Source of the DNA: an uncultured Rhizobiaceae group bacterium
GTDB lineage: Bacteria; Pseudomonadota; Alphaproteobacteria; Rhizobiales; Rhizobiaceae
Direction: 5' to 3'
DNA length: 8,332 bases
Assembly: GCA_938009335.1 (NCBI GenBank)
Contig: CALLHT010000056.1
Coordinates: 1-8,332 of the forward strand
Position 1 is the first letter of the stretch. Each line of letters opens with the position of its first letter. The notes under the pieces are model-generated. The model did no database searches, was not told where the DNA came from, and was given only the letters and a program-made list of their open reading frames with translations. The position numbers and the translations under genes were made by a program. Positions 1-6,747 of the stretch are shown here, one piece after another.

Positions 1-98
1 CCTCGAACAACATCCGATGACAGAATAAACGGCAAAGACAGAATGCCCAAGATAACAAGGCACACCAGAAAGCCGGCGATTATCGCAATGCGTTTCAT
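1..98 (-). CDS. AsmA-like membrane protein, N-terminal fragment (runs off left edge)
   Basis: An ATG at 96-98 read on the minus strand opens a frame with no stop to the window edge, giving 32 residues. It starts MKRIAIIAGFLVCLVILG and continues through SLPFILSSDVVR. This is a short basic N-terminus followed by one hydrophobic helix of about 20 residues, i.e. an uncleaved signal anchor. A helix ending in a Leu-Pro-Phe-Ile/Leu-x-Ser-x-Asp type junction is typical of AsmA-family proteins, large inner-membrane-anchored periplasmic proteins linked to envelope lipid homeostasis. A GGGA ribosome-binding-like sequence lies seven bases upstream of the start (minus strand, 106-109). The gene is divergent from the acetoacetyl-CoA synthetase, with about 164 bases between the starts. 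The existence of the gene is fairly safe; the AsmA assignment rests on 32 residues and is tentative. Confidence 0.5.
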   Translation of the reverse strand, partial: MKRIAIIAGFLVCLVILGILSLPFILSSDVVR

Positions 99-178
99 AA
101 ATGTATCCCGCGCCTATTTCTTAAACGTTGTATGGCAGTACAAACTGCTTTGATCATGCCCAAAGTATATTACATCTT

Positions 179-207
179 TTGACACACAGTTGTATATGAG
201 GTTGAAA
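179..207 (+). promoter_or_regulatory. possible sigma-70 promoter of the acetoacetyl-CoA synthetase gene
   Basis: A perfect TTGACA -35 hexamer sits at 179-184. With a 17-base spacer the -10 position reads TTGAAA (202-207), a poor match to TATAAT. The predicted start would fall about 50 bases before the ATG at 263. The location suits the gene, but only the -35 half is convincing. Confidence 0.25.
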
Positions 208-262
208 GATTTACCCCGATTATGAGCATGGTCTCAACATTAAGGTTACTGGAGCATCTGAT

Positions 263-2221
263 ATGGCATTACGCACACCGCTGTGGATCCCGTCAAAAGA
301 GAAAATTGCAGACCACACGCTGACGAGATTTGCAGCTTTTGTGAACCAGCGCACAGGCCTTGAGTTCGCTGATTACGATGCTTTACATGCCTGGTCTTGC
401 GATGGCTCAGCTCAGTTTTGGGATATTCTCTGGGACTTCTCTGGGATCATCGGAGACAAAGGGAGCAAACTTGTCGAGAACGGTGACCGGATGCCGGGTG
501 CACGATACTTTCCAGACTCCAAGTTGAACTACGCCGAAAACCTGCTTCGCCGTAAAGACGATAGTGAGGCACTTGTTTTTCGCTGTGAAGATAAGCTTGA
601 GCGTCGTGTTACCTGGAATGAGCTTCATGCCATGACCTCGAAGTTCCAACAGGCGTTCATTGCAAATGGCTTGGCAAAGGGCGATCGCGTAGCGGCCATG
701 ATGCCCAATATGCCTGAGACCATTGCAGCGATGTTGGCAGCCACGTCACTGGGAGCAATATGGTCGTCATGCTCTCCTGATTTTGGTGAGAAAGGCGTTC
801 TGGATCGGTTCGGCCAAATTGAGCCGAAAATTTTCATCGCATGTGATGGCTATTGGTATGGCGGGAAGCGGATTGAGATCAGCGCAAAATTGCAGGCCAT
901 TGTTCCTGAGCTTGGGGCTGAGCTTAATATCATTGTTACATTGCTCGGAGAGGCGGATAGTGTTTCAGATTCAGTGCCGAACACTGTGACTCACGATGCT
1001 TTGACGCAAGAGTTTGAGCCAAAAGATGTTGTGTTTGTACGGCAGGATTTCGCCCATCCACTCTACATTATGTTTTCTTCCGGTACGACAGGCGTTCCCA
1101 AATGTATTGTGCATTCGCATGGAGGGACGCTCATCAAAGTACTCTCTGAGCAATTGCTGCATGTGGACATAAAGCCGAATGATCGGGTGTTCTATTTCAC
1201 GACGTGTGGCTGGATGATGTGGAACTGGCTTGTTTCTGCTTTGGCGTGTGAAGCAACACTTATGCTTTATGATGGTTCGCCCTTTGCGCCGGATGCAAAA
1301 GCGATTTTTGACTATGCTGAGAAAGAACGATTTACGCTGTTTGGAACATCGGCCAAATACATTGATGCGGTTCGCAATACCGGGCTCAGACCCATCGAAA
1401 CCCATGATCTTTCGAGCGTTCGCCTCTTTAGCTCGACGGGGTCTCCGTTAGCGCCGGAAAATTTTGAATTTGTATATGACGGAATAATCAAGGACGCACA
1501 TTTGTCTTCAATGTCTGGCGGTACAGATATTATGGGCTGTTTCGTGGCGGGTATTCCATGGAACCCCGTATACAAAGGCGAAATCCAAGGCCCTGTGATG
1601 GGGATGAACACCCAAGTTTGGGATGATGATGGCAACGCAATGACATCTGAAAAAGGTGAGCTTGTATGTGCTAGTCCATTCCCTTCCATGCCAATTGAAT
1701 TTTTAAACGACCCAGATGGCAGTAAATATCATAACGCCTATTTCGATCGGTATGACAATGTTTGGTGTCATGGGGATTTTGCGGAATGGACCGATACCGG
1801 TGGCATGATTATCCACGGGCGTTCAGATGCAACGCTCAATCCTGGCGGTGTGCGCATTGGTACAGCTGAGATTTACAATCAGGTTGAGCAGATGCCGGAA
1901 ATAGAAGAGGGGCTTTGTATCGGCCAGCAATGGGAAGGCGATGTTCGGGTAATCCTGTTTGTGCGGACCGCTGAGGGAGTTTCTCTAACGGATGAGCTGA
2001 TTGCCGAAGTTAAAGCTAAAATCCGCACCGGCGCATCGCCAAGGCATGTCCCGGCCAAGATCATTGCAGTTGCTGATATTCCACGCACGAAGTCTGGAAA
2101 AATCACTGAGCTTGCCGTGCGTGACATTGTTCATGCTAGAGAGGTGAAAAACCGCGAAGCCCTTGCAAATGCTGAAGCTTTAGACCTGTTTAAGGACCTG
2201 GCTGAACTGCAAGAGAGATGA
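263..2221 (+). CDS. acsA2: acetoacetate--CoA ligase (acetoacetyl-CoA synthetase)
   Basis: This cytosolic ANL-superfamily enzyme makes acetoacetyl-CoA from acetoacetate, ATP and CoA through an acetoacetyl-adenylate. In alphaproteobacteria it serves growth on acetoacetate or 3-hydroxybutyrate and polyhydroxybutyrate turnover. The 652 residues match the usual family length, so the gene is intact. Visible motifs are the adenylation P-loop FSSGTTGVPK (271-280), the family-typical TTCGWMMWNWLVSAL (313-327), SGGTD (418-422) in the adenine-binding region, HGD (503-505), the hinge region HGRSDATLNPGGVRIGTAEIY (518-538) and PRTKSGKITE, with catalytic Lys613. The first 60 residues resemble the ACAS N-terminal cap. 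A GGAG at 251-254 lies eight bases before the ATG, supporting this start. The gene stands alone: a divergent gene lies upstream and a convergent kinase downstream. The symbol follows the Sinorhizobium name; aacS is the equivalent elsewhere. Confidence 0.96.
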   Translation: MALRTPLWIPSKEKIADHTLTRFAAFVNQRTGLEFADYDALHAWSCDGSAQFWDILWDFSGIIGDKGSKLVENGDRMPGARYFPDSKLNYAENLLRRKDDSEALVFRCEDKLERRVTWNELHAMTSKFQQAFIANGLAKGDRVAAMMPNMPETIAAMLAATSLGAIWSSCSPDFGEKGVLDRFGQIEPKIFIACDGYWYGGKRIEISAKLQAIVPELGAELNIIVTLLGEADSVSDSVPNTVTHDALTQEFEPKDVVFVRQDFAHPLYIMFSSGTTGVPKCIVHSHGGTLIKVLSEQLLHVDIKPNDRVFYFTTCGWMMWNWLVSALACEATLMLYDGSPFAPDAKAIFDYAEKERFTLFGTSAKYIDAVRNTGLRPIETHDLSSVRLFSSTGSPLAPENFEFVYDGIIKDAHLSSMSGGTDIMGCFVAGIPWNPVYKGEIQGPVMGMNTQVWDDDGNAMTSEKGELVCASPFPSMPIEFLNDPDGSKYHNAYFDRYDNVWCHGDFAEWTDTGGMIIHGRSDATLNPGGVRIGTAEIYNQVEQMPEIEEGLCIGQQWEGDVRVILFVRTAEGVSLTDELIAEVKAKIRTGASPRHVPAKIIAVADIPRTKSGKITELAVRDIVHAREVKNREALANAEALDLFKDLAELQER

Positions 2222-2312
2222 TGCGCGAGCGGTTTATGGTTAATAAATTCTAACTGGAAAATTAACCTTGTCACAAACTGATACACTCAATCAGGTTACC
2301 AAGGGGTAAATA

Positions 2313-2327
2313 TTAAGGGTTTGTTAA
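2313..2327. promoter_or_regulatory. CtrA-type box TTAA-N7-TTAA in the convergent gap
   Basis: The bases TTAAGGGTTTGTTAA match the CtrA full-site consensus TTAA-N7-TTAA exactly. Two further half-site-like sequences, GGTTAA at 2238-2243 and TTAACC at 2262-2267, lie 50-75 bases away. The box lies between the 3' ends of two converging genes, so it has no obvious downstream gene except a possible non-coding transcript ending at the terminator at 2447-2472. This stretch is AT-rich, so a chance match is a real possibility. Confidence 0.3.
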
Positions 2328-2446
2328 GGTTTCGCGGGCAATTTGGTTTTCAACAAGAGTTCAGAAATTGCTTCCCTAAAACGACTTCTGACTTGCTCTT
2401 ACAGATTTTTTGACGTGCACGTGCTCTCACACTCAAATATCTCAGG

Positions 2447-2472
2447 CCCCGAACCTTCGGGGTCTTTTTTTT
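2447..2472 (+). terminator. Rho-independent terminator, plus strand
   Basis: A perfect 7-bp stem (CCCCGAA at 2447-2453, TTCGGGG at 2456-2462, which in practice folds with a slightly larger loop) is followed by a run of eight T at 2465-2472. The T-run lies only on the plus-strand side, so it terminates transcription moving right. It sits about 225 bases after the synthetase stop and 15 bases before the convergent kinase stop, and so protects the kinase from antisense read-through. On the minus strand there is no U-tract, so it would serve the kinase mRNA only as a 3' hairpin. Confidence 0.85.
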
Positions 2473-2486
2473 GTGCAAAATTCAAC

Positions 2487-5400
2487 TCAGTCTGCCAGAA
2501 CCCGCTGTACCGGAAATTGTACATGCACCACGGTGCCGTTTCCCGGTTCACTCTCCAGATCGAAGTAAGCGCGGTTCGCCTCGACCAATGCCTTGGTGAG
2601 GGGAAGACCCAGTCCGGTGCCCTTGTAATTCTCGTTCTGGGTGCGTTTTACCTGATGATAGGGTTTTAATGCTTCTTCGATTTCCTCATCGCTCATGCCG
2701 GGGCCAGTGTCGCGAACCCTCAAGGCGACTTCGCCGTTGCTTTCATACACGGTGGAGACGATGACCTGGCTGTTGAACATCGAAAATTTGATCGCATTAT
2801 TTACAAGGTTCAAAACAACCTGTTTCACACTACGCTCATCTGCAACGACTTTAGGTACTGCACGCGAAAGCGATGTGCGGACAATGATACGGTTTTCGTT
2901 TGCTTGCGCCTGTAACATCGCAACGGCTTCCGAAACGATGGCGTTTAAATCTACTGCATCGAATGAAAGCTCAAGTTTTCCAGCTTCGATTTTCGAAAGA
3001 TCAAGCAGATCATTCACCAGATCCAAAACATGTTGCCCGGATTTCTTGATGTCGCGGAGGTAGTCCCGATACCGCTCGTTGTTGATTGTACCAAAGCGTT
3101 CTTCGATCATGATGTCGGAGAACCCAAGAATGGCTGTGAGTGGAATGCGGATTTCGTGGCTTACTTGTGCAAGCAAGTCAGTTTTCTGCTCGCTTGCGCG
3201 TTCCGCATCGCGTTTGGATTTAACCAGTTCTGCTTCGGTTTTTTTCCAGCTTGTCAGGTCGCGAACAACGGCACAGAGCTTTTCGGAGTTTTCCAGTTTT
3301 GCAATTGCCAGAAATACCGGAATTTCACCGCCGGCATTTACACTCGCATCAACCTCTCGCCCTTCTTGCAGAAGGCCGTCCCAACCGGATCCTGACAGTG
3401 CGTTGATGTATTGATTGATCGGGCCGCGGCTTGTTTCGGAGAACAGGGCTGTAATGTGGTCGCCTGTCACGTCATCAAAGGTCACATTAAACAATGCTTC
3501 GCCCGACGCATTAATCGAGATGATTTCGCCGCTTGTTTCGAGCAATAAAATCCCGTCACTCGTGGTGTCGAGGATCGCTTGAACTTCACTAGCCTGCGTA
3601 ATCTGAAGGGCAGCAGGTTCGCCCACATCGCTTTGTGCAATGTGGGGCGGAGAGAAGGACAGTTGGAAGGCCTTCTCTTCATCCCAGGGAACCGAATGTA
3701 AAACCGGGTTGATCGGCAGTTCAGTGCCATCCCTACAGACGAGTATTGAAGGGGCATCCTGCGTCTCGTCATCTTCTGAAGGCGTAATCAAAGCATCTAG
3801 ACCGCCTGCATCTTCTATGCTTTCGACGTTTTCATACCCCGTTATCTCCAGCAGTTTTTCGTTCACAAACAAAAGCGATTCATCGCGGTAAACCAAAACA
3901 GCAATCGGCAGCTTGGAAATCAACGATGTGTCCGGAGCGCGTCGTTGTGGAGAAGCGGATGTTTTAGTCTCATCCGTATCACCCAATGTGTCGCCGATCT
4001 TCTTAAAAGCGGCCGTTTCCTTTGGGCTTAGCTCAGCGTTGTCGGAAGCTGATTTTGAAGGAAAGAACTGTACCACATTGTCAGTCTTTGGTGGTTCAGA
4101 TTCAACCTCATCAGCCTTGATGTTGTCATCTGCTTTTTCTTGCTCATCACCATCATCGGAATGGGTTTCAAACCAAAGCAAACTGTTTGAACGTGTCGGT
4201 AGAGTTTCTTCGGAAGGTGAGGGTTCCGAATCTGAAACGATCAGCTCGGGTTCCTCATCCCTCTTAAATCGCGGAATTGGCTTAAGTGCCAAGCCGAGAC
4301 CTTCCGGATCCACGATGGCATCGATATTGCGGATGATCCCGAAGCCGCGAAAACCTTGGAATTCTCTGTCTGTGTCAAATGAAGGAAGGGCGGCCAGATC
4401 GACTGGCGCGACCATGTCGGTGCCTTCAATCGGCCAAAGAACAGTTTTGCCAGACCAAGTATCATGCCCGGCCAGCAATTGCGCAATCTCACCGCTTGAG
4501 TCGAAACCAAACACGGTTGAGATGTCGGACCACCGTCGCCCAATAATATTGGCAGATTGTTCCCCAATGCTTTCTGCAAGTTCCGGAGAAACGCTGGTGA
4601 TTATGCCCGATGCATCTGTCGTCCAGGCAAAGCGCACATGCTCAAAGGTTTGCGCAGAACCATTGGCCGCATCATCCGGTTCAGCGTCCAGCTCCACGCC
4701 ATCGCGAACGTCGACACCTTCTTCACCGCTAAGAGATGCAGGTTCTATGTCCGAATCAGCTTCTGTATCGCGATGATCTTCCGTGCCCTCTAAATCCACC
4801 AGCTTGGTTGCCTCGGTTTCTTCCAGCTCGGCAATTGGCTCATGTTCGTCTAATGCAACCGCATCTTCTTCTGTTTCGCTGTCGCCAGTGTTGGTTTCTT
4901 CCGCATCCAGCGTATCGGCCAACGTCTCTTCCAGCGCTTCAAACTCGCTTAGAATTTTATCATTGTGTTCCGGCTCAAGCTTCTCAGAAGTTTCATCCTC
5001 TGCAGATGTGAGAAGATTGGACGCCTCTGGGATTGCGCCTGCACCTAAATCCGCCTCAATCACAAGGTCTGAGTTTGGTTGATCGCTTACGAGATCAATA
5101 ACCGGTGTTTCGATTGTTTCTGTTGTTTGCTCGATTGCCTTGGCGATAACCACCAGATTTCGCCCCGGTTCCTGCGCAAATCTGCCTAGACCTGCAATAA
5201 TTGCACGACCGGAAGCGGATTTGATCTCGCGCTTGATCAGGCGATCGGCCTCATCTTTTAATTCGGTTGTCAGTGCCAGCAGGCTTTCTTCGCTTGGGCC
5301 TAGTCGACCGAAATCTCGCGTGGTTGCAATCGGCAGACCGTAGTCATCGACAATTGCTGCAGCATCGGCAAAACCTTCAAGACTATCGACTGCTGCAACG

Positions 5401-5804
5401 GCGCGCGCGTGTTCGCCGCGCATCGCGCTTTCGTTTTCTGCACGTTGGGTAATCTTGAAACACAGATTGCCATCCGCAAACCGTATTGGTGCGATTTCAA
5501 ACTGCAGCAATGCTGACCGCAGACCTTGAGCAATTCGGAAGCCACGGATGATGGGCTGCTCGTCCATGATCTGATCTATTGTTGCGCGCAATTGGCGAAC
5601 GAATGAATGATCATCGGTTAGGTTTGCATCCAACAGCTCGACGACGCCCTTGCCGCCAAACAATTTAGCCCCTGCGGCATTGGCCCAGTAGATTGCATCA
5701 AGCGCATTGGAAAACAGAACTGTTGCGTCTGATGACAAGACGTGCGTACTCAATGCCGGGTGAACCGACAGATCGAGATACGAGTAACTTTGTCCCTGTG
5801 CCAT
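2487..5804 (-). CDS. pdhS: PdhS/CbrA-like multi-PAS sensor histidine kinase (DivK-pathway family)
   Basis: A large soluble sensor kinase of 1105 residues with no transmembrane segment. Order: PAS-like region (about 22-122), a second globular segment (140-225), a very acidic linker (about 268-377), PAS-like region (387-497), a second charged linker, PAS (627-717), PAS (738-850), HisKA with phospho-accepting His883 in VSHEIRIPL, and HATPase_c with N-box NNAIKF, G1 DTGPGM (1032-1037) and G2 GTGLGLPL (1062-1069). The segment ERFGTINNERYRDYLRDI after the H-box, the ALKPYHQV motif (1045-1052) and the terminal QRVLAD are what I recall from the PleC/DivJ-homologue PdhS and CbrA kinases. These act on DivK and hence on CtrA. 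There is no receiver domain. Odd point: residue H+4 is Ile, where Thr or Asn is usual. The ATG at 5804 was chosen over an in-frame TTG at 5813, which is directly preceded by an in-frame stop; neither start has a strong ribosome site. It could instead be another member of the same kinase group. Confidence 0.88.
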   Translation of the reverse strand: MAQGQSYSYLDLSVHPALSTHVLSSDATVLFSNALDAIYWANAAGAKLFGGKGVVELLDANLTDDHSFVRQLRATIDQIMDEQPIIRGFRIAQGLRSALLQFEIAPIRFADGNLCFKITQRAENESAMRGEHARAVAAVDSLEGFADAAAIVDDYGLPIATTRDFGRLGPSEESLLALTTELKDEADRLIKREIKSASGRAIIAGLGRFAQEPGRNLVVIAKAIEQTTETIETPVIDLVSDQPNSDLVIEADLGAGAIPEASNLLTSAEDETSEKLEPEHNDKILSEFEALEETLADTLDAEETNTGDSETEEDAVALDEHEPIAELEETEATKLVDLEGTEDHRDTEADSDIEPASLSGEEGVDVRDGVELDAEPDDAANGSAQTFEHVRFAWTTDASGIITSVSPELAESIGEQSANIIGRRWSDISTVFGFDSSGEIAQLLAGHDTWSGKTVLWPIEGTDMVAPVDLAALPSFDTDREFQGFRGFGIIRNIDAIVDPEGLGLALKPIPRFKRDEEPELIVSDSEPSPSEETLPTRSNSLLWFETHSDDGDEQEKADDNIKADEVESEPPKTDNVVQFFPSKSASDNAELSPKETAAFKKIGDTLGDTDETKTSASPQRRAPDTSLISKLPIAVLVYRDESLLFVNEKLLEITGYENVESIEDAGGLDALITPSEDDETQDAPSILVCRDGTELPINPVLHSVPWDEEKAFQLSFSPPHIAQSDVGEPAALQITQASEVQAILDTTSDGILLLETSGEIISINASGEALFNVTFDDVTGDHITALFSETSRGPINQYINALSGSGWDGLLQEGREVDASVNAGGEIPVFLAIAKLENSEKLCAVVRDLTSWKKTEAELVKSKRDAERASEQKTDLLAQVSHEIRIPLTAILGFSDIMIEERFGTINNERYRDYLRDIKKSGQHVLDLVNDLLDLSKIEAGKLELSFDAVDLNAIVSEAVAMLQAQANENRIIVRTSLSRAVPKVVADERSVKQVVLNLVNNAIKFSMFNSQVIVSTVYESNGEVALRVRDTGPGMSDEEIEEALKPYHQVKRTQNENYKGTGLGLPLTKALVEANRAYFDLESEPGNGTVVHVQFPVQRVLAD

Positions 5805-6099
5805 CAATCGCAATCTTCATTTTAAACGGGCCAAGTTGCCCATCTTTACGGCACGCCAGTCCCTTGCAAACCTGTCCAGCCTGTACCTTAACAAATAGTA
5901 AATACCTGTCGCAGGCGTTTGGGTCCACAATTCGCGACTACGTAGGTAGCAATGCTTTGATACAGGGTTAACGGCATCGTTGGCAGTTTGCTCTCTAGCG
6001 ATGAACCTTCTCAGCGCAAAATACATCAATTTTGATGAAGTTTCTCTTGCAAATAAGTGAGCGAGACCGTATTTCAGAGTTGCTTTCACGAAAGCCCGT
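5805..6099. other. divergent intergenic region between kinase and tRNA-His
   Basis: About 295 bases with no convincing gene; short frames here have no ribosome site or recognisable composition. It should hold the kinase promoter (minus strand) and the tRNA promoter (plus strand). Two near-consensus CtrA-like sequences occur: TTAA-N7-TAAA at 5888-5902 (plus-strand reading) and TTAA-N7-TCAA on the minus strand at 5957-5971. Each has one mismatch to TTAA-N7-TTAA, and they lie about 85 and 155 bases upstream of the kinase start. Confidence 0.5.
6047..6075 (+). promoter_or_regulatory. possible promoter of tRNA-His
   Basis: TTGCAA at 6047-6052 (CTTGCA if shifted by one) is followed after 17 bases by TATTTC at 6070-6075. 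That is a reasonable -35, the ideal spacing and a relaxed -10. Transcription would begin near 6082, giving a leader of about 18 bases before the tRNA, which is a normal arrangement. Confidence 0.4.
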
Positions 6100-6176
6100 G
6101 CGGTTGTAGCTCAGTTGGTTAGAGCGCTAGATTGTGGCTCTAGAGGCCGGTGGTTCAATTCCTCCCAACCGTACCA
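6100..6176 (+). tRNA. tRNA-His (anticodon GTG)
   Basis: A 77-base cloverleaf with CCA encoded. The acceptor stem is GCGGTTG (6100-6106) with CAACCGT (6166-6172), including a G1:U72 wobble. The D-arm is GCTC/GAGC. The anticodon stem is CTAGA/TCTAG with loop TTGTGGC and anticodon GTG at 6134-6136, reading His codons. The variable loop is AGGCC. The T-arm is GGTGG (6149-6153), loop TTCAATT, CCTCC (6161-6165). The discriminator is A (6173), and the base before position 1 is T, so no G-1 is encoded. This is the alphaproteobacterial tRNA-His type, recognised by a divergent HisRS. The T-stem has a U:U mismatch at 51:63 (6151 with 6163), unusual for a housekeeping tRNA. No integrase or repeated tRNA 3' end is visible, so there is no sign that it is a used integration site. 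Confidence 0.95.
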
Positions 6177-6190
6177 TTTCCCAGACAGTT

Positions 6191-6218
6191 TAGGGTATTG
6201 TTTACCCTAGGTGTTTGT
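6191..6218 (+). terminator. hairpin after tRNA-His, probable terminator
   Basis: TAGGGTA (6191-6197) and TACCCTA (6203-6209) form a perfect 7-bp stem with a 5-base loop, starting 15 bases after the tRNA CCA end. The following sequence GGTGTTTGTT is T-rich but not a clean T-run, so termination may be partial. Read-through would continue into the small gene at 6268. Confidence 0.5.
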
Positions 6219-6230
6219 TAAACGCCTCAT

Positions 6231-6257
6231 TATCCAGCAATTAACCTGTATTGGATA
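6231..6257 (+). promoter_or_regulatory. inverted repeat touching the ribosome site of the 6268 gene
   Basis: TATCCA at 6231-6236 can pair with TGGATA at 6252-6257, closing a 15-base loop. The 3' arm abuts the GGG of the ribosome-binding site of the gene starting at 6268, so folding could affect initiation. Six base pairs is short; this is only a possibility. Confidence 0.2.
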
Positions 6258-6267
6258 GGGTGGCGAC

Positions 6268-6636
6268 ATGACTTACCTTATTGTGGCACTTTTCGTAATT
6301 TATAGAGTTTTTGGCTTTGCCAAAACGCTTGCGTTTATCTCAAAAATACTTGCTACCGTGCTCGGTGGGTTTGAAAGTAGAAACCGCCATAAATCTCGCA
6401 AGATCGCAAAACCCGCAAAATCGTTTTCTAAGCAGCCGGTCCAATCGTCACCTTGGGTGGCCACTGAGAATGCCCGACAAGCACCTACTCGGGACCGCGT
6501 TTATTTGGGAGATGCGGATGATAAAAAATTGGCCATTAAAGCCAAAGCTTCGCCGCGACTGGTTCAAAATAGTGGCAGAAGTTCTGAAGAAATATTGATG
6601 GGCAAACCAGACTTTGGATGGCGTCGGAATTACTAA
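6268..6636 (+). CDS. small membrane-anchored protein, unknown function
   Basis: The product is 122 residues. The N-terminal 36 residues are hydrophobic (MTYLIVALFVIYRVFGFAKT, then a second stretch ending in VLGG), interrupted by Arg13, Lys19 and Lys26. It could be one long or two short membrane-associated helices. The remainder is a basic, probably disordered tail rich in Lys, Arg, Ser and Pro. The tail holds DRVYLGD (76-82) and ends GKPDFGWRRNY. An AGGGTGG ribosome site at 6257-6263 lies just upstream, which supports the gene and this ATG. I do not recognise a family. Its layout and two tail motifs (LGD, then P-x-F-G near the end) recur in the next gene, suggesting a related pair. It probably has its own promoter or uses read-through from tRNA-His. 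Confidence 0.7.
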   Translation: MTYLIVALFVIYRVFGFAKTLAFISKILATVLGGFESRNRHKSRKIAKPAKSFSKQPVQSSPWVATENARQAPTRDRVYLGDADDKKLAIKAKASPRLVQNSGRSSEEILMGKPDFGWRRNY

Positions 6637-6697
6637 GTTTTAGTGCCGATATGAACGGAACTCAAAAAATAACATTGATATGCGTCGCAATTACTAA
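6619..6697 (+). repeat. duplicated gene tail: RRNY-stop at 6622-6636 and 6683-6697
   Basis: The last codons of the 6268 gene (CGT CGG AAT TAC TAA) recur 61 bases downstream as CGT CGC AAT TAC TAA, preceded by an ATG. The 15 bases match at 14 positions, and the one change is synonymous for Arg. Sequence beyond the stop is also partly similar (TTTA after the TAA). It may be a remnant of a partial duplication or chance in an AT-rich gap. Confidence 0.4.
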
Positions 6698-6747
6698 AAT
6701 TTAATAAAATAAAATTATCGTTATCAGTAATTCATGTGGGGGTTGCT

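Noticed and set aside
2343..2669. Plus-strand frame across the terminator and the kinase 3' end
   Set aside because: It crosses an intrinsic terminator, overlaps the kinase catalytic domain in antisense, and lacks a ribosome site.
3913..4776. Long plus-strand frame (287 codons) opposite the kinase gene
   Set aside because: It is antisense to the acidic linker and PAS region; its Ser-rich product is the expected shadow of Glu/Asp-rich codons. It has no ribosome site and no recognisable domain.
5817..6089. Minus-strand frame of 90 codons upstream of the kinase
   Set aside because: It overlaps the expected promoter regions, has no ribosome site and no recognisable composition.
6100..6260. tRNA-His as an attachment site of an integrated element covering the small genes
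   Set aside because: No integrase is present and the tRNA 3' end is not repeated anywhere I can see in the window.
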